A stretch of 52,923 nt of DNA from Lachnospiraceae bacterium AM93-12TA (GCA_027698105.1 JAQERH010000022.1:1-52923), one strand, 5' to 3'; positions 45,403 through 52,923 are shown, numbered from the stretch's first letter. Notes: a model not told the origin generated them from the letters alone. Made by a program: numbers and translations.

Positions 45403-46287
45403 ATGAAAAAAGGAGGCGCTATGACAGGACTGGGATGGGCCTTTTTGGGCCTGGCAGGATTGGGAGCAGGCTTTTTTGCCCGTTCAGAGTATGAAAAAAA
45501 ACATTTTGTGACAGAAACCTTTGAACTGACATCAGAAAAGCTGAAAGCGCCGGAGAGAAACTTTGTGTTTCTCTCTGATCTACATAATAACCAGTTTGGA
45601 AAAAATCAGGAAAAGCTTTTAAGAGCCATTGAGAGGGTAAGGCCAGACGCAGTGCTCATAGGCGGCGACATGATGGTGTGCAAGAGGGGAAAGCTGGATT
45701 TGAAGCCTTCTCTGGCTCTTGTAAGAGCGCTGACAGAAAAATATCCTGTTTTTTATGCCAATGGAAACCATGAAGAGCGGATGAAACGGGAAACAGAGGT
45801 GTATGGAGACAGCTATCAGACATTTTGTCAGGAACTTGAGAAGGCAGGTGTGGTTTATCTTTCTGATGAATCAGCGGAATTTGGAGATGATATCAGGATT
45901 ACGGGCTGTAATATGCAGGAAAGATACTACCGCCATCGCTTTACCGTCCCCCGGATGGAGGAGGGGGAGCTGGAGCGTCATGTGGGGATCGCTGATTCAA
46001 AGAAGTATCAGATTCTGCTTCTTCACTCCCCGCTGTTTTTCGACCGCTGCCGCAGATGGGGGGCGGATCTCACTCTCTGCGGACATTTTCATGGAGGAAC
46101 CATACGCCTGCCCTTTCTGGGAGGGGTGATGACGCCTCAGTTTCAGTTTTTCCTCCCCTGGTGTGCAGGACAGTTTAACAGGGAAGGAAAAACCATGATC
46201 GTCAGCCGCGGACTGGGAACCCACTCCATTAATATCCGGTTTTACAATAAGCCCCAGCTGGTACACATCTGCCTGAGAAAAGGGTAA
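45403..46287 (+). CDS. Membrane-anchored metallophosphoesterase (YkuE-like)
   Basis: A 294-residue calcineurin-like phosphoesterase with an N-terminal hydrophobic anchor (about 8-26). All metal motifs are present: DLHNN, GGDMM, GNHEE, a His-containing LLLHSP and GHFHGG. The hydrolysed bond is unknown; relatives remove lipid-linked phosphates or act on UDP-diacylglucosamine-type substrates. The start may be 45403 or the ATG at 45421, which follows AAAAAGGAGG closely. Its 3' end is only 15 bp from the convergent sdaAA end, with no hairpin between. Confidence 0.88.
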   Translation: MKKGGAMTGLGWAFLGLAGLGAGFFARSEYEKKHFVTETFELTSEKLKAPERNFVFLSDLHNNQFGKNQEKLLRAIERVRPDAVLIGGDMMVCKRGKLDLKPSLALVRALTEKYPVFYANGNHEERMKRETEVYGDSYQTFCQELEKAGVVYLSDESAEFGDDIRITGCNMQERYYRHRFTVPRMEEGELERHVGIADSKKYQILLLHSPLFFDRCRRWGADLTLCGHFHGGTIRLPFLGGVMTPQFQFFLPWCAGQFNREGKTMIVSRGLGTHSINIRFYNKPQLVHICLRKG

Positions 46288-46302
46288 GGCAGATTTTGGC
46301 AG

Positions 46303-47178
46303 TTAGTTAAGACAGCCGGAGCAGAAGGCGCTGCATCCTGACGGAGTGACGGCGCAGCCTCCCATGGCTGTTTCCCTCAGTTCCTGGGGCAGACGTCTTC
46401 CTACTGCGTACATGGCGTCCAGCATTTCGTCGAAGGGGATCAGCTGGCGGACGCCGCTTAAGGCAATCTCAGCGGCAGTCAGGGCATTGGCTGCGCCGGC
46501 AGCATTTCTGCCCTGGCAGGGACACTCTACCAGACCGCCGATGGGATCGCAGACAAGTCCCAGCATATTCATAAGAACGGTAGAAGCTGCGTCCAGACAC
46601 TGGGAGGGCGTACCTCCCATAAGCTCTACAGTAGCAGAGGCAGCCATAGCAGAAGCTACTCCTACTTCCGCCTGGCATCCTCCTACAGCTCCTGCTACTG
46701 TAGCGTTTCTCATAGCCAGATATCCGATAGCTCCGGCATTAAACAGGGCGTCCAGGATCTGGCTGTCAGGAAGCCCGTATTCTTCCTGGAGAGCCAGGAG
46801 AAGCCCTGGCACAATGCCGGAGGAACCGGCAGTGGGAGCTGCTACAATCAGGCCCATGGAGGAATTGACTTCCAGGACCGCCATAGAGAAAGCAATGGCC
46901 CGGCTGAGAACGGAACCGGCCATGCTTTTTCCCGCCAGACGGTGTTCGTGGATCAGCTTTGCCTCCCCGCCGATCAGCCCCCCCATGGATTTTTTCGGCA
47001 TAGTTAAAGGAGTGTGAGCCGATTCCTTCATAATTTCCAGCGCACGCTTCATGCGTGTTTCTACTGCTTCCTCAGAAGTTTCCCCAAGTTCACATTCCCG
47101 CTGCTTCATCACCTGGGAAATAGGAAGGCCGCAGCTTTCGCACAGTTCAAGCAGTTCTTTTCCATTTTTAAAATCCAT
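46303..47178 (-). CDS. sdaAA: L-serine dehydratase, iron-sulfur dependent, alpha subunit
   Basis: A 291-residue subunit with the conserved SMGGLIGGEAKL, PTAGSSGIVPG and cluster-binding cysteines in VCDPIGGLVECPCQGRN and near the C-terminus (SGCSAFCSGC). With the beta subunit it converts L-serine to pyruvate and ammonia using an oxygen-sensitive [4Fe-4S] cluster. The ATG at 47178 follows GGAGG at 11 nt; a TTG at 47205 would overlap sdaAB. It is cotranscribed with sdaAB, 16 bp apart. Confidence 0.96.
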   Translation of the reverse strand: MDFKNGKELLELCESCGLPISQVMKQRECELGETSEEAVETRMKRALEIMKESAHTPLTMPKKSMGGLIGGEAKLIHEHRLAGKSMAGSVLSRAIAFSMAVLEVNSSMGLIVAAPTAGSSGIVPGLLLALQEEYGLPDSQILDALFNAGAIGYLAMRNATVAGAVGGCQAEVGVASAMAASATVELMGGTPSQCLDAASTVLMNMLGLVCDPIGGLVECPCQGRNAAGAANALTAAEIALSGVRQLIPFDEMLDAMYAVGRRLPQELRETAMGGCAVTPSGCSAFCSGCLN

Positions 47179-47194
47179 ATCAGCAGTTTCCTCC

Positions 47195-47863
47195 TTACAG
47201 TTCAATCAGCATAACGTCTTTTACATTGGGATTTTTGCGGATTTCATCGGGGATGCCCTCTGGCAGGATGCCGTCAAACTCTACAATACTGTAGGCAGTG
47301 CTGCCCTTGGCTTCCCGGAACAGCTTTAAAAAGGCGATATTTACATTGGCCTTGCTGAGACACCCTGTAATATGGGCGATGACGCCCTGCTTGTCCCGCT
47401 GAATGACAATTAAAGTATTATACTCGCCGGAGAAATCAACTTCTGCCTGATTAATGCGGGTAATACGGATTTTTCCGCCGCCCAGAGATTCACCGCGGAT
47501 AGTCATACGGCGGCAGGAGGCGTCAGTCATGGCAATATCTACCGTGTTAGGGTGTACCTCTGTCTCTGTCTCATTGGGTGTAAAGGAAAATTCAATCCCC
47601 TGTTCTTTGGCAATGGAGAAAGAATTGGGAATCCGCTTGTCGTCAGTAGAAAAGCCCATAATTCCGCCTAAAAGAGCACGGTCTGTACCATGGCCCCGGT
47701 AGGTTTTGGCAAAGGAGCCGTATAATGTAAAGTCAACCCGTACAACGGGGCAGCCAAACATTTTTCTGGCCATAAGAGCAATGGAAGCGGCTCCGGCCGT
47801 ATGGGAGCTGGACGGCCCGATCATGTTCGGCCCCAGCACATCGAAAACACTGATAAATGTCAT
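47195..47863 (-). CDS. sdaAB: L-serine dehydratase, iron-sulfur dependent, beta subunit
   Basis: A 222-residue subunit with the signature FDVLGPNMIGPSSSHTAGA near the N-terminus and a C-terminal ACT domain (about 145-220, TLIVIQRDKQGVIAHITGCL). It is the first gene of the two-gene operon. RBS GGAGGA precedes the ATG, and a candidate promoter lies at 47902-47929 at the edge of a region full of inverted repeats. Confidence 0.96.
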   Translation of the reverse strand: MTFISVFDVLGPNMIGPSSSHTAGAASIALMARKMFGCPVVRVDFTLYGSFAKTYRGHGTDRALLGGIMGFSTDDKRIPNSFSIAKEQGIEFSFTPNETETEVHPNTVDIAMTDASCRRMTIRGESLGGGKIRITRINQAEVDFSGEYNTLIVIQRDKQGVIAHITGCLSKANVNIAFLKLFREAKGSTAYSIVEFDGILPEGIPDEIRKNPNVKDVMLIEL

Positions 47864-47900
47864 AAATAATCTGTTCCTCCAGAATGATTTGCTTTTTAGT

Positions 47901-48151
47901 TATTATATACCATATCAGCAGGAAAACAAGCGGCTGCGAAGCAGACATTTGTTTTCATCTGATATGGTAACGACAGAATCACAGAGCTGTCTTTGACAGC
48001 GGCAGATGTGCTCAGCACATCTGGATTCTGGAGTTATTATACCATATCCGTTCTGTGGATATGAGCCTCCGGCGGATGCGCACGGTTTGAATTTGTATCT
48101 GCTTCGCTTTGCTCGCTCAAACCGGCGCGGCATAATATCTGACGATATTAT
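47901..48151. repeat. Cluster of inverted repeats between sdaAB and scpA
   Basis: No gene is evident in 47864-48336. Successive dyads are seen: an imperfect long one (47908-47929 with 47949-47969, outer arms TACCATATCAG/CTGATATGGTA), CAGATGTGCT/AGCACATCTG (48003-48023), CATATCC/GGATATG near 48042-48062, CGGTTTGA/TCAAACCG (48083-48124) and ATAATATC/GATATTAT (48132-48151). The motif TTATTATAYACCATATC or a shortened form recurs three times (near 47900, 48034 and 48146). This suggests a small degenerate repeat or mobile element rather than a single regulatory site. Confidence 0.6.
47902..47929 (-). promoter_or_regulatory. Candidate sdaAB promoter
   Basis: On the minus strand TTGTTT (47929-47924), a 16-bp spacer and a perfect TATAAT (47907-47902). 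The -35 region overlaps the left arm of the first inverted repeat of this gap. Confidence 0.45.
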
Positions 48152-48171
48152 ACCACAAACAAGCGAAAGAA

Positions 48172-48232
48172 CGGAAGAAAAGAAGTTTGCTGGTGACTTT
48201 CAAGCGGAACAAGAAAAAATTCTTTTCTTCCG
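48172..48232. repeat. Hairpin sharing its loop with the 20185-20250 terminator
   Basis: A 13-bp perfect stem (48172-48184 with 48220-48232), extended by 3 pairs after one mismatch, encloses a loop containing GGTGACTTTCA and GGAACAAG. It lies between divergent genes and before the scpA promoter, so it does not serve as an obvious terminator. Confidence 0.65.
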
Positions 48233-48247
48233 CTAAGTTCCTGCCAG

Positions 48248-48276
48248 TTTACTTTACCCTTCAAATCTGCTATACT
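48248..48276 (+). promoter_or_regulatory. scpA promoter
   Basis: TTTACT (48248-48253), a 17-bp spacer and TATACT (48271-48276), about 60 bp before scpA. Confidence 0.7.
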
Positions 48277-48336
48277 TGGATTCCATGGGTCATGCAGAGT
48301 GAAGCTGCAGGCCGGAGTGAGAGAAGGATGGTGCGT

Positions 48337-49131
48337 ATGGGAATTTCCTATAAGCTGGAGCATTTCGAGGGCCCCCTTGATCTGCTTCTGCATCTGATAG
48401 AAAAAAATAAGGTGAGTATCTACGATATTCCAATTATCACGATCACAGAGCAGTATCTGGACTATGTAAACCATATGGATATCCAGGATCTGGATCTGAT
48501 CAGTGAATTTCTGGTTATGGCATCTACCCTGTTAGATATTAAGGCCAGAATGCTTCTCCCCAAGGAGGAGAAGGCAGAGGAAACGGAGGAGGATCCAAGA
48601 GCTGAGCTGGTTCGCCGCCTTCTGGAATACAAGATGTATAAATTTATGGCCAGAGAGCTGGAAGATATGGAGGAGGACGCGGAGCGCCTCCTTTTTAAAG
48701 CGCCCACGATTCCAAGGGAAGTGGCGGAGTACGAGGCCCCGGTGGATCTGGATGAGCTTTTAAAGGGACTGACACTGGCGAAGCTGCAGGAAATTTTCGA
48801 GTCGGTGATTAAGCGGGGGGAAAATAAGAAAGATCCGGTCCGCAGTGGCTTTGGAACGATTGCCAGGGAACCGGTCAGCCTGAAAAAACGGCTGGCTTTT
48901 GTCCTGGGTTTTGCAAGGAGAAACAGGAAGTTCAGTTTCCGTGAGATGTTAGGAGGGACAGCCGGGAAAATGGAGACGGTGGTCACTTTTTTAGCAGTGC
49001 TGGAGCTGATGAAAATAGGAAAGATTTATCTGACCCAGGAAGCAGTGGACAGCGATATGTACATAGAATCTCTGGAGCCGGAGGGAGCGGCTGAAGAGAT
49101 TGACTTTGACGGCCTCAGTTTTGCAGAGTAG
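48337..49131 (+). CDS. scpA: Segregation and condensation protein A
   Basis: About 264 residues of the kleisin family, starting YKLEHFEGPLDLLLHLIEK, the classic ScpA opening, and ending in a winged-helix domain that contacts SMC. ScpA bridges the SMC heads with ScpB in chromosome organisation. The start at ATG 48337 fits the family; GAAGG lies 9 nt upstream and the frame is open to 48187. scpB follows 63 bp later. Confidence 0.95.
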   Translation: MGISYKLEHFEGPLDLLLHLIEKNKVSIYDIPIITITEQYLDYVNHMDIQDLDLISEFLVMASTLLDIKARMLLPKEEKAEETEEDPRAELVRRLLEYKMYKFMARELEDMEEDAERLLFKAPTIPREVAEYEAPVDLDELLKGLTLAKLQEIFESVIKRGENKKDPVRSGFGTIAREPVSLKKRLAFVLGFARRNRKFSFREMLGGTAGKMETVVTFLAVLELMKIGKIYLTQEAVDSDMYIESLEPEGAAEEIDFDGLSFAE

Positions 49132-49194
49132 GGCTGGAATGTATGTCAGAGAAGAAATTTTAATCGGAACAGGAAGGCAGCGGGAGAATCAGGA

Positions 49195-49866
49195 ATGGAA
49201 GAAAAGGACAGGCTTTTAAAGCAGGAGGCGGCAGCAGAGGCAGTGCTGTTTACCATGGGAAGAGCAGTGGAGCTTCGGGAACTGGCAGCAGCCCTTGAGA
49301 CAGGGGAGGAGGAAGCCAGGGCGGCAGTGGAGCGGCTTCAGGAAAAATACAGGGAAGAGGGAAGAGGTCTTTCTGTTATTGAGCTTTCCGGAAGCTTTCA
49401 GATGTGTACCAAGGCAGAATATTATGAAAATTTAATCCGGGTAGCTAAGGCTCCGAAAAAACAGGCGCTTTCTGACGTGGTTCTGGAGACATTGTCCATC
49501 ATCGCCTATAAGCAGCCGATTACCAAGATGGAGATTGAACAGATCCGTGGGGTTAAATCGGATCATGCAGTCAACCGTCTTATCGAATACAACCTGGTCT
49601 ACGAGGTCGGCCGCCTGGATGCGCCTGGACGGCCGGCTCTGTTTGCAACGACAGAGGAGTTTCTGCGCCGCTTCGGAGTGGGCAGCATGGAGGAACTTCC
49701 AGTGATTGATCCGGAGCAGCTGGACGAATTTAAGCTGGAGGTGGAGGAAGAACTTCAGATGAACGACGAAGAGCTGCAGGCTGTTCTGGAGGCAGCGGCA
49801 TCGGCTGAAAGCGGCGCAGGAGAAAAGAGCGGAGAAGAGACAGCAGAAAAGGCAGGAGAGCCGTAA
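49195..49866 (+). CDS. scpB: Segregation and condensation protein B
   Basis: A 223-residue protein with two winged-helix domains (about 10-85 and 88-165). It includes LSDVVLETLSIIAYKQPITKMEIEQIRGVKSD (shown as one run of short conserved blocks) and LDAPGRPALFATT. It dimerises and binds ScpA in the SMC complex. The C-terminal 45 residues are an acidic/Ala tail without family conservation. It is cotranscribed with scpA. Confidence 0.95.
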   Translation: MEEKDRLLKQEAAAEAVLFTMGRAVELRELAAALETGEEEARAAVERLQEKYREEGRGLSVIELSGSFQMCTKAEYYENLIRVAKAPKKQALSDVVLETLSIIAYKQPITKMEIEQIRGVKSDHAVNRLIEYNLVYEVGRLDAPGRPALFATTEEFLRRFGVGSMEELPVIDPEQLDEFKLEVEEELQMNDEELQAVLEAAASAESGAGEKSGEETAEKAGEP

Positions 49867-49942
49867 AAAATTTCCAGGGGCCGTACTCCGCACAGACTGG
49901 GGATTTGCGGCTTGTCAAGAGTTTTTTGAAGGAAAATGGCTA

Positions 49943-49971
49943 TTGACTTCCACAGGGCCAGATGATACGAT
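49943..49971 (+). promoter_or_regulatory. nrdD-nrdG promoter
   Basis: TTGACT (49943-49948), a 17-bp spacer and TACGAT (49966-49971). Transcription should begin near 49978, just before the first NrdR-like box. Confidence 0.7.
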
Positions 49972-49985
49972 ATGGTTCAGGCATA

Positions 49986-50001
49986 ACACAGTATGTTGTG
50001 T
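49986..50001. promoter_or_regulatory. NrdR box 1
   Basis: ACACAGTATGTTGTGT matches the NrdR consensus acaCwAtATaTwGtgt at 14 of 16 positions. It lies just downstream of the expected start of transcription. Confidence 0.72.
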
Positions 50002-50016
50002 CGGATGGTAAAAATG

Positions 50017-50032
50017 AGGCTAGATATAGCTG
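50017..50032. promoter_or_regulatory. NrdR-like box (weak, middle)
   Basis: The core CTAGATATAG matches 9 of the 10 central consensus positions, but the outer bases do not match. It starts exactly 31 bp after box 1, the spacing usual for NrdR box pairs. Confidence 0.5.
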
Positions 50033-50037
50033 TTTGT

Positions 50038-50053
50038 ATACAATATCTTGTGT
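50038..50053. promoter_or_regulatory. NrdR box 2
   Basis: ATACAATATCTTGTGT matches the NrdR consensus at 14 of 16 positions. It is 52 bp (about five helical turns) after box 1 and 21 bp after the middle box. Confidence 0.7.
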
Positions 50054-50135
50054 CTGAGGGAAACGCCGGCAGACAGGGGCGGGAAAGCATTTTAAATGCC
50101 CGCTAATTCAAAAAGCGAGGGAGGAGAATCATAGG

Positions 50136-52268
50136 ATGAAGTGTGCGGAAATAAAAGTAATCAAAAAAGACGGAACCCGGGAAGATTTTAATGTGCAGAA
50201 GGTAGTTGTGGCTGTAAATAAGTCAGCAGAGAGAGCCATGATTCAGTTTTCACAGGCAGAGCTGAATTTCATCTGCCAGTTTGTGGAGGAGAAGGCCCAG
50301 GAGCTGGGAGTAGCTGAAATTCCCATTGCCAGGATGCACAACCTGGTAGAAGGCGCTTTAGAGCGGGTAAATCCGCTGGTTGCCAAGAGCTACCGGGATT
50401 ACCGAAATTATAAGCAGGACTTTGTCCAGATGTTAGACGAGGTTTATAAAAAGAGCCAGTCCATTATGTATATTGGCGACAAGGAAAATTCCAATACAGA
50501 CAGCGCCTTGGTTTCCACCAAGCGCAGCCTGATTTTTAATGAGTTAAACAAGGAGCTTTACAAAAAGTTCTTTATGACAGTGGAAGAGCTGCAGGCCTGC
50601 CGGGACGGATACCTTTACATCCACGATATGTCTGCCCGCCGCGATACCATGAATTGCTGTCTTTTCGATGTGAAGACCGTTCTGACCGGCGGTTTTGAGA
50701 TGGGAAATCTCTGGTATAACGAGCCAAAGACACTGGACGTTGCCTTTGATGTAATCGGAGATATCGTGCTGAGCGCAGCCAGCCAGCAGTACGGCGGCTT
50801 TACTGTTCCAAGTGTAGAGGAAATTCTGGCGCCTTATGCAGAGAAATCCTATGCCAAGTACATTGAAAAATACGAGAGTCTGGGCCTTGGCCGGGAGAAG
50901 GCAGAAGAGGTGGCGCTGGCAGATATCCAGAGGGATATGGAGCAGGGCTTCCAGGGATGGGAGTATAAATTTAATTCTGTTTCTTCCAGCCGCGGTGATT
51001 ATCCGTTTATCACCATGACAGCCGGTACGGGAAGAAGCCGTTTTGCCAAGATGGCCACGATCACAATGCTGGATGTGCGCAGAAAGGGACAGGGAAAGGA
51101 CGGCCATAAGAAGCCGGTGCTTTTCCCGAAGTTAGTGTTCCTGTACGATGAAAACTTACACGGACCTGGAAAGGAGCTGGAGGATGTATTTGAGGCCGGA
51201 ATCCGCTGCTCTTCCAAGACTATGTACCCTGACTGGCTGTCACTGACAGGAGAGGGCTACATTGCCAGCATGTACAAGAAGTACGGCCGCATTATTTCCC
51301 CAATGGGCTGCAGGGCCTTCCTTTCCCCGTGGTTTGAGAAGGGCGGCATGGAGCCGGCTGATGAGACAGACGTGCCGCGCTTTGTAGGCCGGTTCAATAT
51401 CGGTGTGGTCAGCCTTCACCTGCCTATGATTTTAGCCAAGGCCAGACAGGAGAGCCGTGATTTCTATGAGGTCCTGGACTACTATCTGGAGCTGATCAGA
51501 AAGATTCACATCCGTACCTATGCTTATCTGGGAGAGATGAGGGCTTCTACCAACCCGCTGGCTTACTGCGAGGGAGGCTTCTATGGCGGCCATCTGGGGC
51601 TTCACGACAAGATTAAGCCTCTGCTCAAGACAGCGACTGCCTCCTTTGGAATCACTGCTTTTAACGAGCTTCAGGAGCTTTACAACGGCAAATCCCTGGT
51701 GGAGGACGGCCAGTTCGCCCTGGAAGTACTGGAGCACATTAACGAGAAGGTGAACCAGTTTAAGAAGGAAGACGGAAATCTCTATGCTATTTATGCAACT
51801 CCGGCAGAGAACCTGTGCGGTCTTCAGGTAAAGCAGTTCAGAAAGAAGTATGGTATTATTGAAAATGTATCTGACAGAGAGTATGTGAGCAATGGATTCC
51901 ACTGCCATGTGACAGAGGATATCACACCGATTCAGAAACAGGATCTGGAGTACCGGTTCTGGGAGCTGTCAAATGGAGGCAAAATCCAGTATGTAAAGTA
52001 TCCGATTTCCTACAATACAGATGCGATCCGTACATTGGTGCGCCGGGCCATGAAGATGGGCTTTTATGAGGGCGTGAATCTGTCCCTGTCCTACTGTGAC
52101 GACTGCGGCCATGAGGAGCTGAATATGGATGTCTGCCCGAAGTGCGGCAGCAGGAATCTGACGAAGATTGACAGAATGAACGGATATTTAAGCTATTCCC
52201 GTGTCAAGGGAGACACCCGGTTAAATGATGCGAAGATGGCGGAGATTGCTGAGCGTAAATCCATGTAA
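50136..52268 (+). CDS. nrdD: Anaerobic ribonucleoside-triphosphate reductase (class III)
   Basis: A 710-residue enzyme making dNTPs from NTPs without oxygen. It has an N-terminal ATP-cone (about 5-95, IKKDGTREDFNVQKV), a barrel with the active-site cysteines, a zinc site CDDCGHEE...CPKCGS and the C-terminal glycyl radical region around MNGYLSYSRV. RBS GGGAGGAG. The 268-bp leader carries a promoter and NrdR-like boxes, so it is probably repressed by NrdR (ATP/dATP sensing; the nrdR gene is not in the window). nrdG follows 40 bp later. Confidence 0.97.
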   Translation: MKCAEIKVIKKDGTREDFNVQKVVVAVNKSAERAMIQFSQAELNFICQFVEEKAQELGVAEIPIARMHNLVEGALERVNPLVAKSYRDYRNYKQDFVQMLDEVYKKSQSIMYIGDKENSNTDSALVSTKRSLIFNELNKELYKKFFMTVEELQACRDGYLYIHDMSARRDTMNCCLFDVKTVLTGGFEMGNLWYNEPKTLDVAFDVIGDIVLSAASQQYGGFTVPSVEEILAPYAEKSYAKYIEKYESLGLGREKAEEVALADIQRDMEQGFQGWEYKFNSVSSSRGDYPFITMTAGTGRSRFAKMATITMLDVRRKGQGKDGHKKPVLFPKLVFLYDENLHGPGKELEDVFEAGIRCSSKTMYPDWLSLTGEGYIASMYKKYGRIISPMGCRAFLSPWFEKGGMEPADETDVPRFVGRFNIGVVSLHLPMILAKARQESRDFYEVLDYYLELIRKIHIRTYAYLGEMRASTNPLAYCEGGFYGGHLGLHDKIKPLLKTATASFGITAFNELQELYNGKSLVEDGQFALEVLEHINEKVNQFKKEDGNLYAIYATPAENLCGLQVKQFRKKYGIIENVSDREYVSNGFHCHVTEDITPIQKQDLEYRFWELSNGGKIQYVKYPISYNTDAIRTLVRRAMKMGFYEGVNLSLSYCDDCGHEELNMDVCPKCGSRNLTKIDRMNGYLSYSRVKGDTRLNDAKMAEIAERKSM

Positions 52269-52308
52269 AATCCAGCCGTCAGGCTGAAAGGGAGGAGAGG
52301 ACGGAACG

Positions 52309-52800
52309 ATGCGTTATCACAATATAACAAAGGATGATATGTTAAACGGTGACGGACTCCGGGCAGTGTTATGGGTGGCAGGCTGCTGCCATGGCTGTAA
52401 GGGCTGCCAGAATCCCGTTACCTGGGATATAGAAGGAGGCCTTCCTTTTGATGAGGAGGCCAGGGAAGAGCTGTTTGCAGAGCTTGAAAAGCCTTATATT
52501 TCCGGTGTGACCCTGAGCGGCGGAGATCCCCTCCACCCGGCAAACCGGGAGGAGATAGGAAATCTGATGCAGGAGATCAAAGAAAAATTCACAGATAAAA
52601 CCATCTGGCTTTACACTGGCTATGAGTGGGATCAGATAAAGGATCTTCCTTACATTGGACTGGCAGATGTGCTGGTAGACGGTCTCTTTGTGGAGGAGCT
52701 GAAAGATGAGGATGCCTTTTGGCGGGGCAGCACCAACCAGAGAGTCATCGATGTTAAAAAAACCCTGGAGAGTGGAGAAGTAACGCTTCACTGCAGATAG
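52309..52800 (+). CDS. nrdG: Anaerobic ribonucleotide reductase activating protein
   Basis: A 163-residue radical SAM activase with the cluster motif CCHGCKGCQNP (CxxxCxxC), a GGDPL SAM-binding loop and a short barrel. It generates the glycyl radical on NrdD. RBS GGGAGGAG. It is the last gene of the operon and is followed by a terminator. Confidence 0.96.
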   Translation: MRYHNITKDDMLNGDGLRAVLWVAGCCHGCKGCQNPVTWDIEGGLPFDEEAREELFAELEKPYISGVTLSGGDPLHPANREEIGNLMQEIKEKFTDKTIWLYTGYEWDQIKDLPYIGLADVLVDGLFVEELKDEDAFWRGSTNQRVIDVKKTLESGEVTLHCR

Positions 52801-52841
52801 TATCTGCACCATAGAATAAATAGACAGAATGCATCCTTTGG

Positions 52842-52876
52842 GCGGCCGGCTGTTTTAGACAGCCTGGCCGCTTTTT
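52842..52876 (+). terminator. nrdDG terminator
   Basis: A GC-rich stem, GCGGCCGGCTGT (52842-52853) with ACAGCCTGGCCGC (52859-52871, one bulge), and a 5-nt loop, followed by TTTTT (52872-52876). Confidence 0.87.
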
Positions 52877-52886
52877 GTATTAGGAA

Positions 52887-52909
52887 AACCACGCGATAGT
52901 CGCGTGGTT
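52887..52909. other. Perfect hairpin at the window edge
   Basis: AACCACGCGA (52887-52896) and TCGCGTGGTT (52900-52909) form a perfect 10-bp stem with a 3-nt loop just beyond the nrdG terminator. The sequence stops 14 bases later, so its context is unknown. It could be a terminator for a gene coming the other way, or the end of a repeat element. Confidence 0.6.
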
Positions 52910-52923
52910 CTATAGAAGCTTTA

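Noticed and set aside
46346..47017. A 223-codon plus-strand frame opposite sdaAA
   Set aside because: The minus strand encodes a well-conserved serine dehydratase subunit; the plus frame is Ala/Pro/Ser-rich with no RBS.

Overview
The window looks like a chromosomal segment of a Gram-positive, spore-forming anaerobe, most likely a Lachnospiraceae (Clostridia) gut-type bacterium. The reasons are a gpr-spoIIP-lepA-hemW sporulation and housekeeping cluster, class III (oxygen-independent) ribonucleotide reductase, pyruvate phosphate dikinase, iron-sulfur serine dehydratase, rubrerythrin, IreB and DUF1292 proteins, RNase J, an alpha2-type glycyl-tRNA synthetase, AGGAGG-type ribosome binding sites and frequent TTG starts. 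There are no rRNA or tRNA genes, no recognisable IS elements, prophage genes or CRISPR arrays. Family calls were made by reading motifs by eye; no database was searched.

Layout. 1-7865: a sugar-type operon with a ROK repressor, two TIM-barrel isomerase/epimerases, a lipoprotein binding protein, a two-domain ABC ATPase, a permease and a Gfo/Idh/MocA dehydrogenase. It has a XylR-like operator at the front and a strong terminator at the end. 7919-14300: rpsT (minus strand), then gpr, spoIIP, lepA and hemW. 14388-20181: a TauE/SafE permease, prmA, rsmE, a cysteine desulfurase with thiI, and an unknown secreted protein. 20259-28511: an HPr-like protein (minus), mtaB, ireB, ruvX, a DUF1292 gene, RNase J, a short MltG-like protein, trmR-like and trhP-like genes, and a YdcF-like protein. 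28757-35437: an M16C peptidase, era, recO, a small lipoprotein and glyS. 35817-39241: MATE + MarR genes (minus) divergent from a second MATE gene. 39411-42038: ppdK. 42211-46287: MerR regulator (minus) divergent from a GNAT acetyltransferase, then cbiK, rubrerythrin and a metallophosphoesterase. 46303-47863: sdaAA and sdaAB (minus). 48337-52800: scpA, scpB, nrdD and nrdG.

How the genes work together. The first operon probably imports a sugar-like compound and transforms it by oxidation plus isomerisation, elimination or hydration under ROK control; the substrate is unknown. The middle of the window is rich in tRNA modification (MtaB, IscS-type desulfurase with ThiI, TrmR-like, TrhP-like) and ribosome or translation genes (S20, LepA, PrmA, RsmE, Era, GlyS). 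Other genes cover RNA turnover (RNase J), chromosome segregation (ScpAB) and anaerobic dNTP synthesis (NrdDG).

Most interesting non-coding signals: a row of three NrdR-box-like sites in front of nrdD phased by 31 and 21 bp; a textbook MerR operator in a 19-bp promoter spacer between merR and the GNAT gene; a XylR-like dyad in front of the ROK gene; two hairpins 28 kb apart that share the same loop sequence although their stems differ; and a 470-bp region full of inverted repeats between sdaAB and scpA. Promoters and operators are pattern matches, not measured. Where the longest open frame was clearly too long, starts were moved to the ATG, GTG or TTG that has a ribosome binding site.
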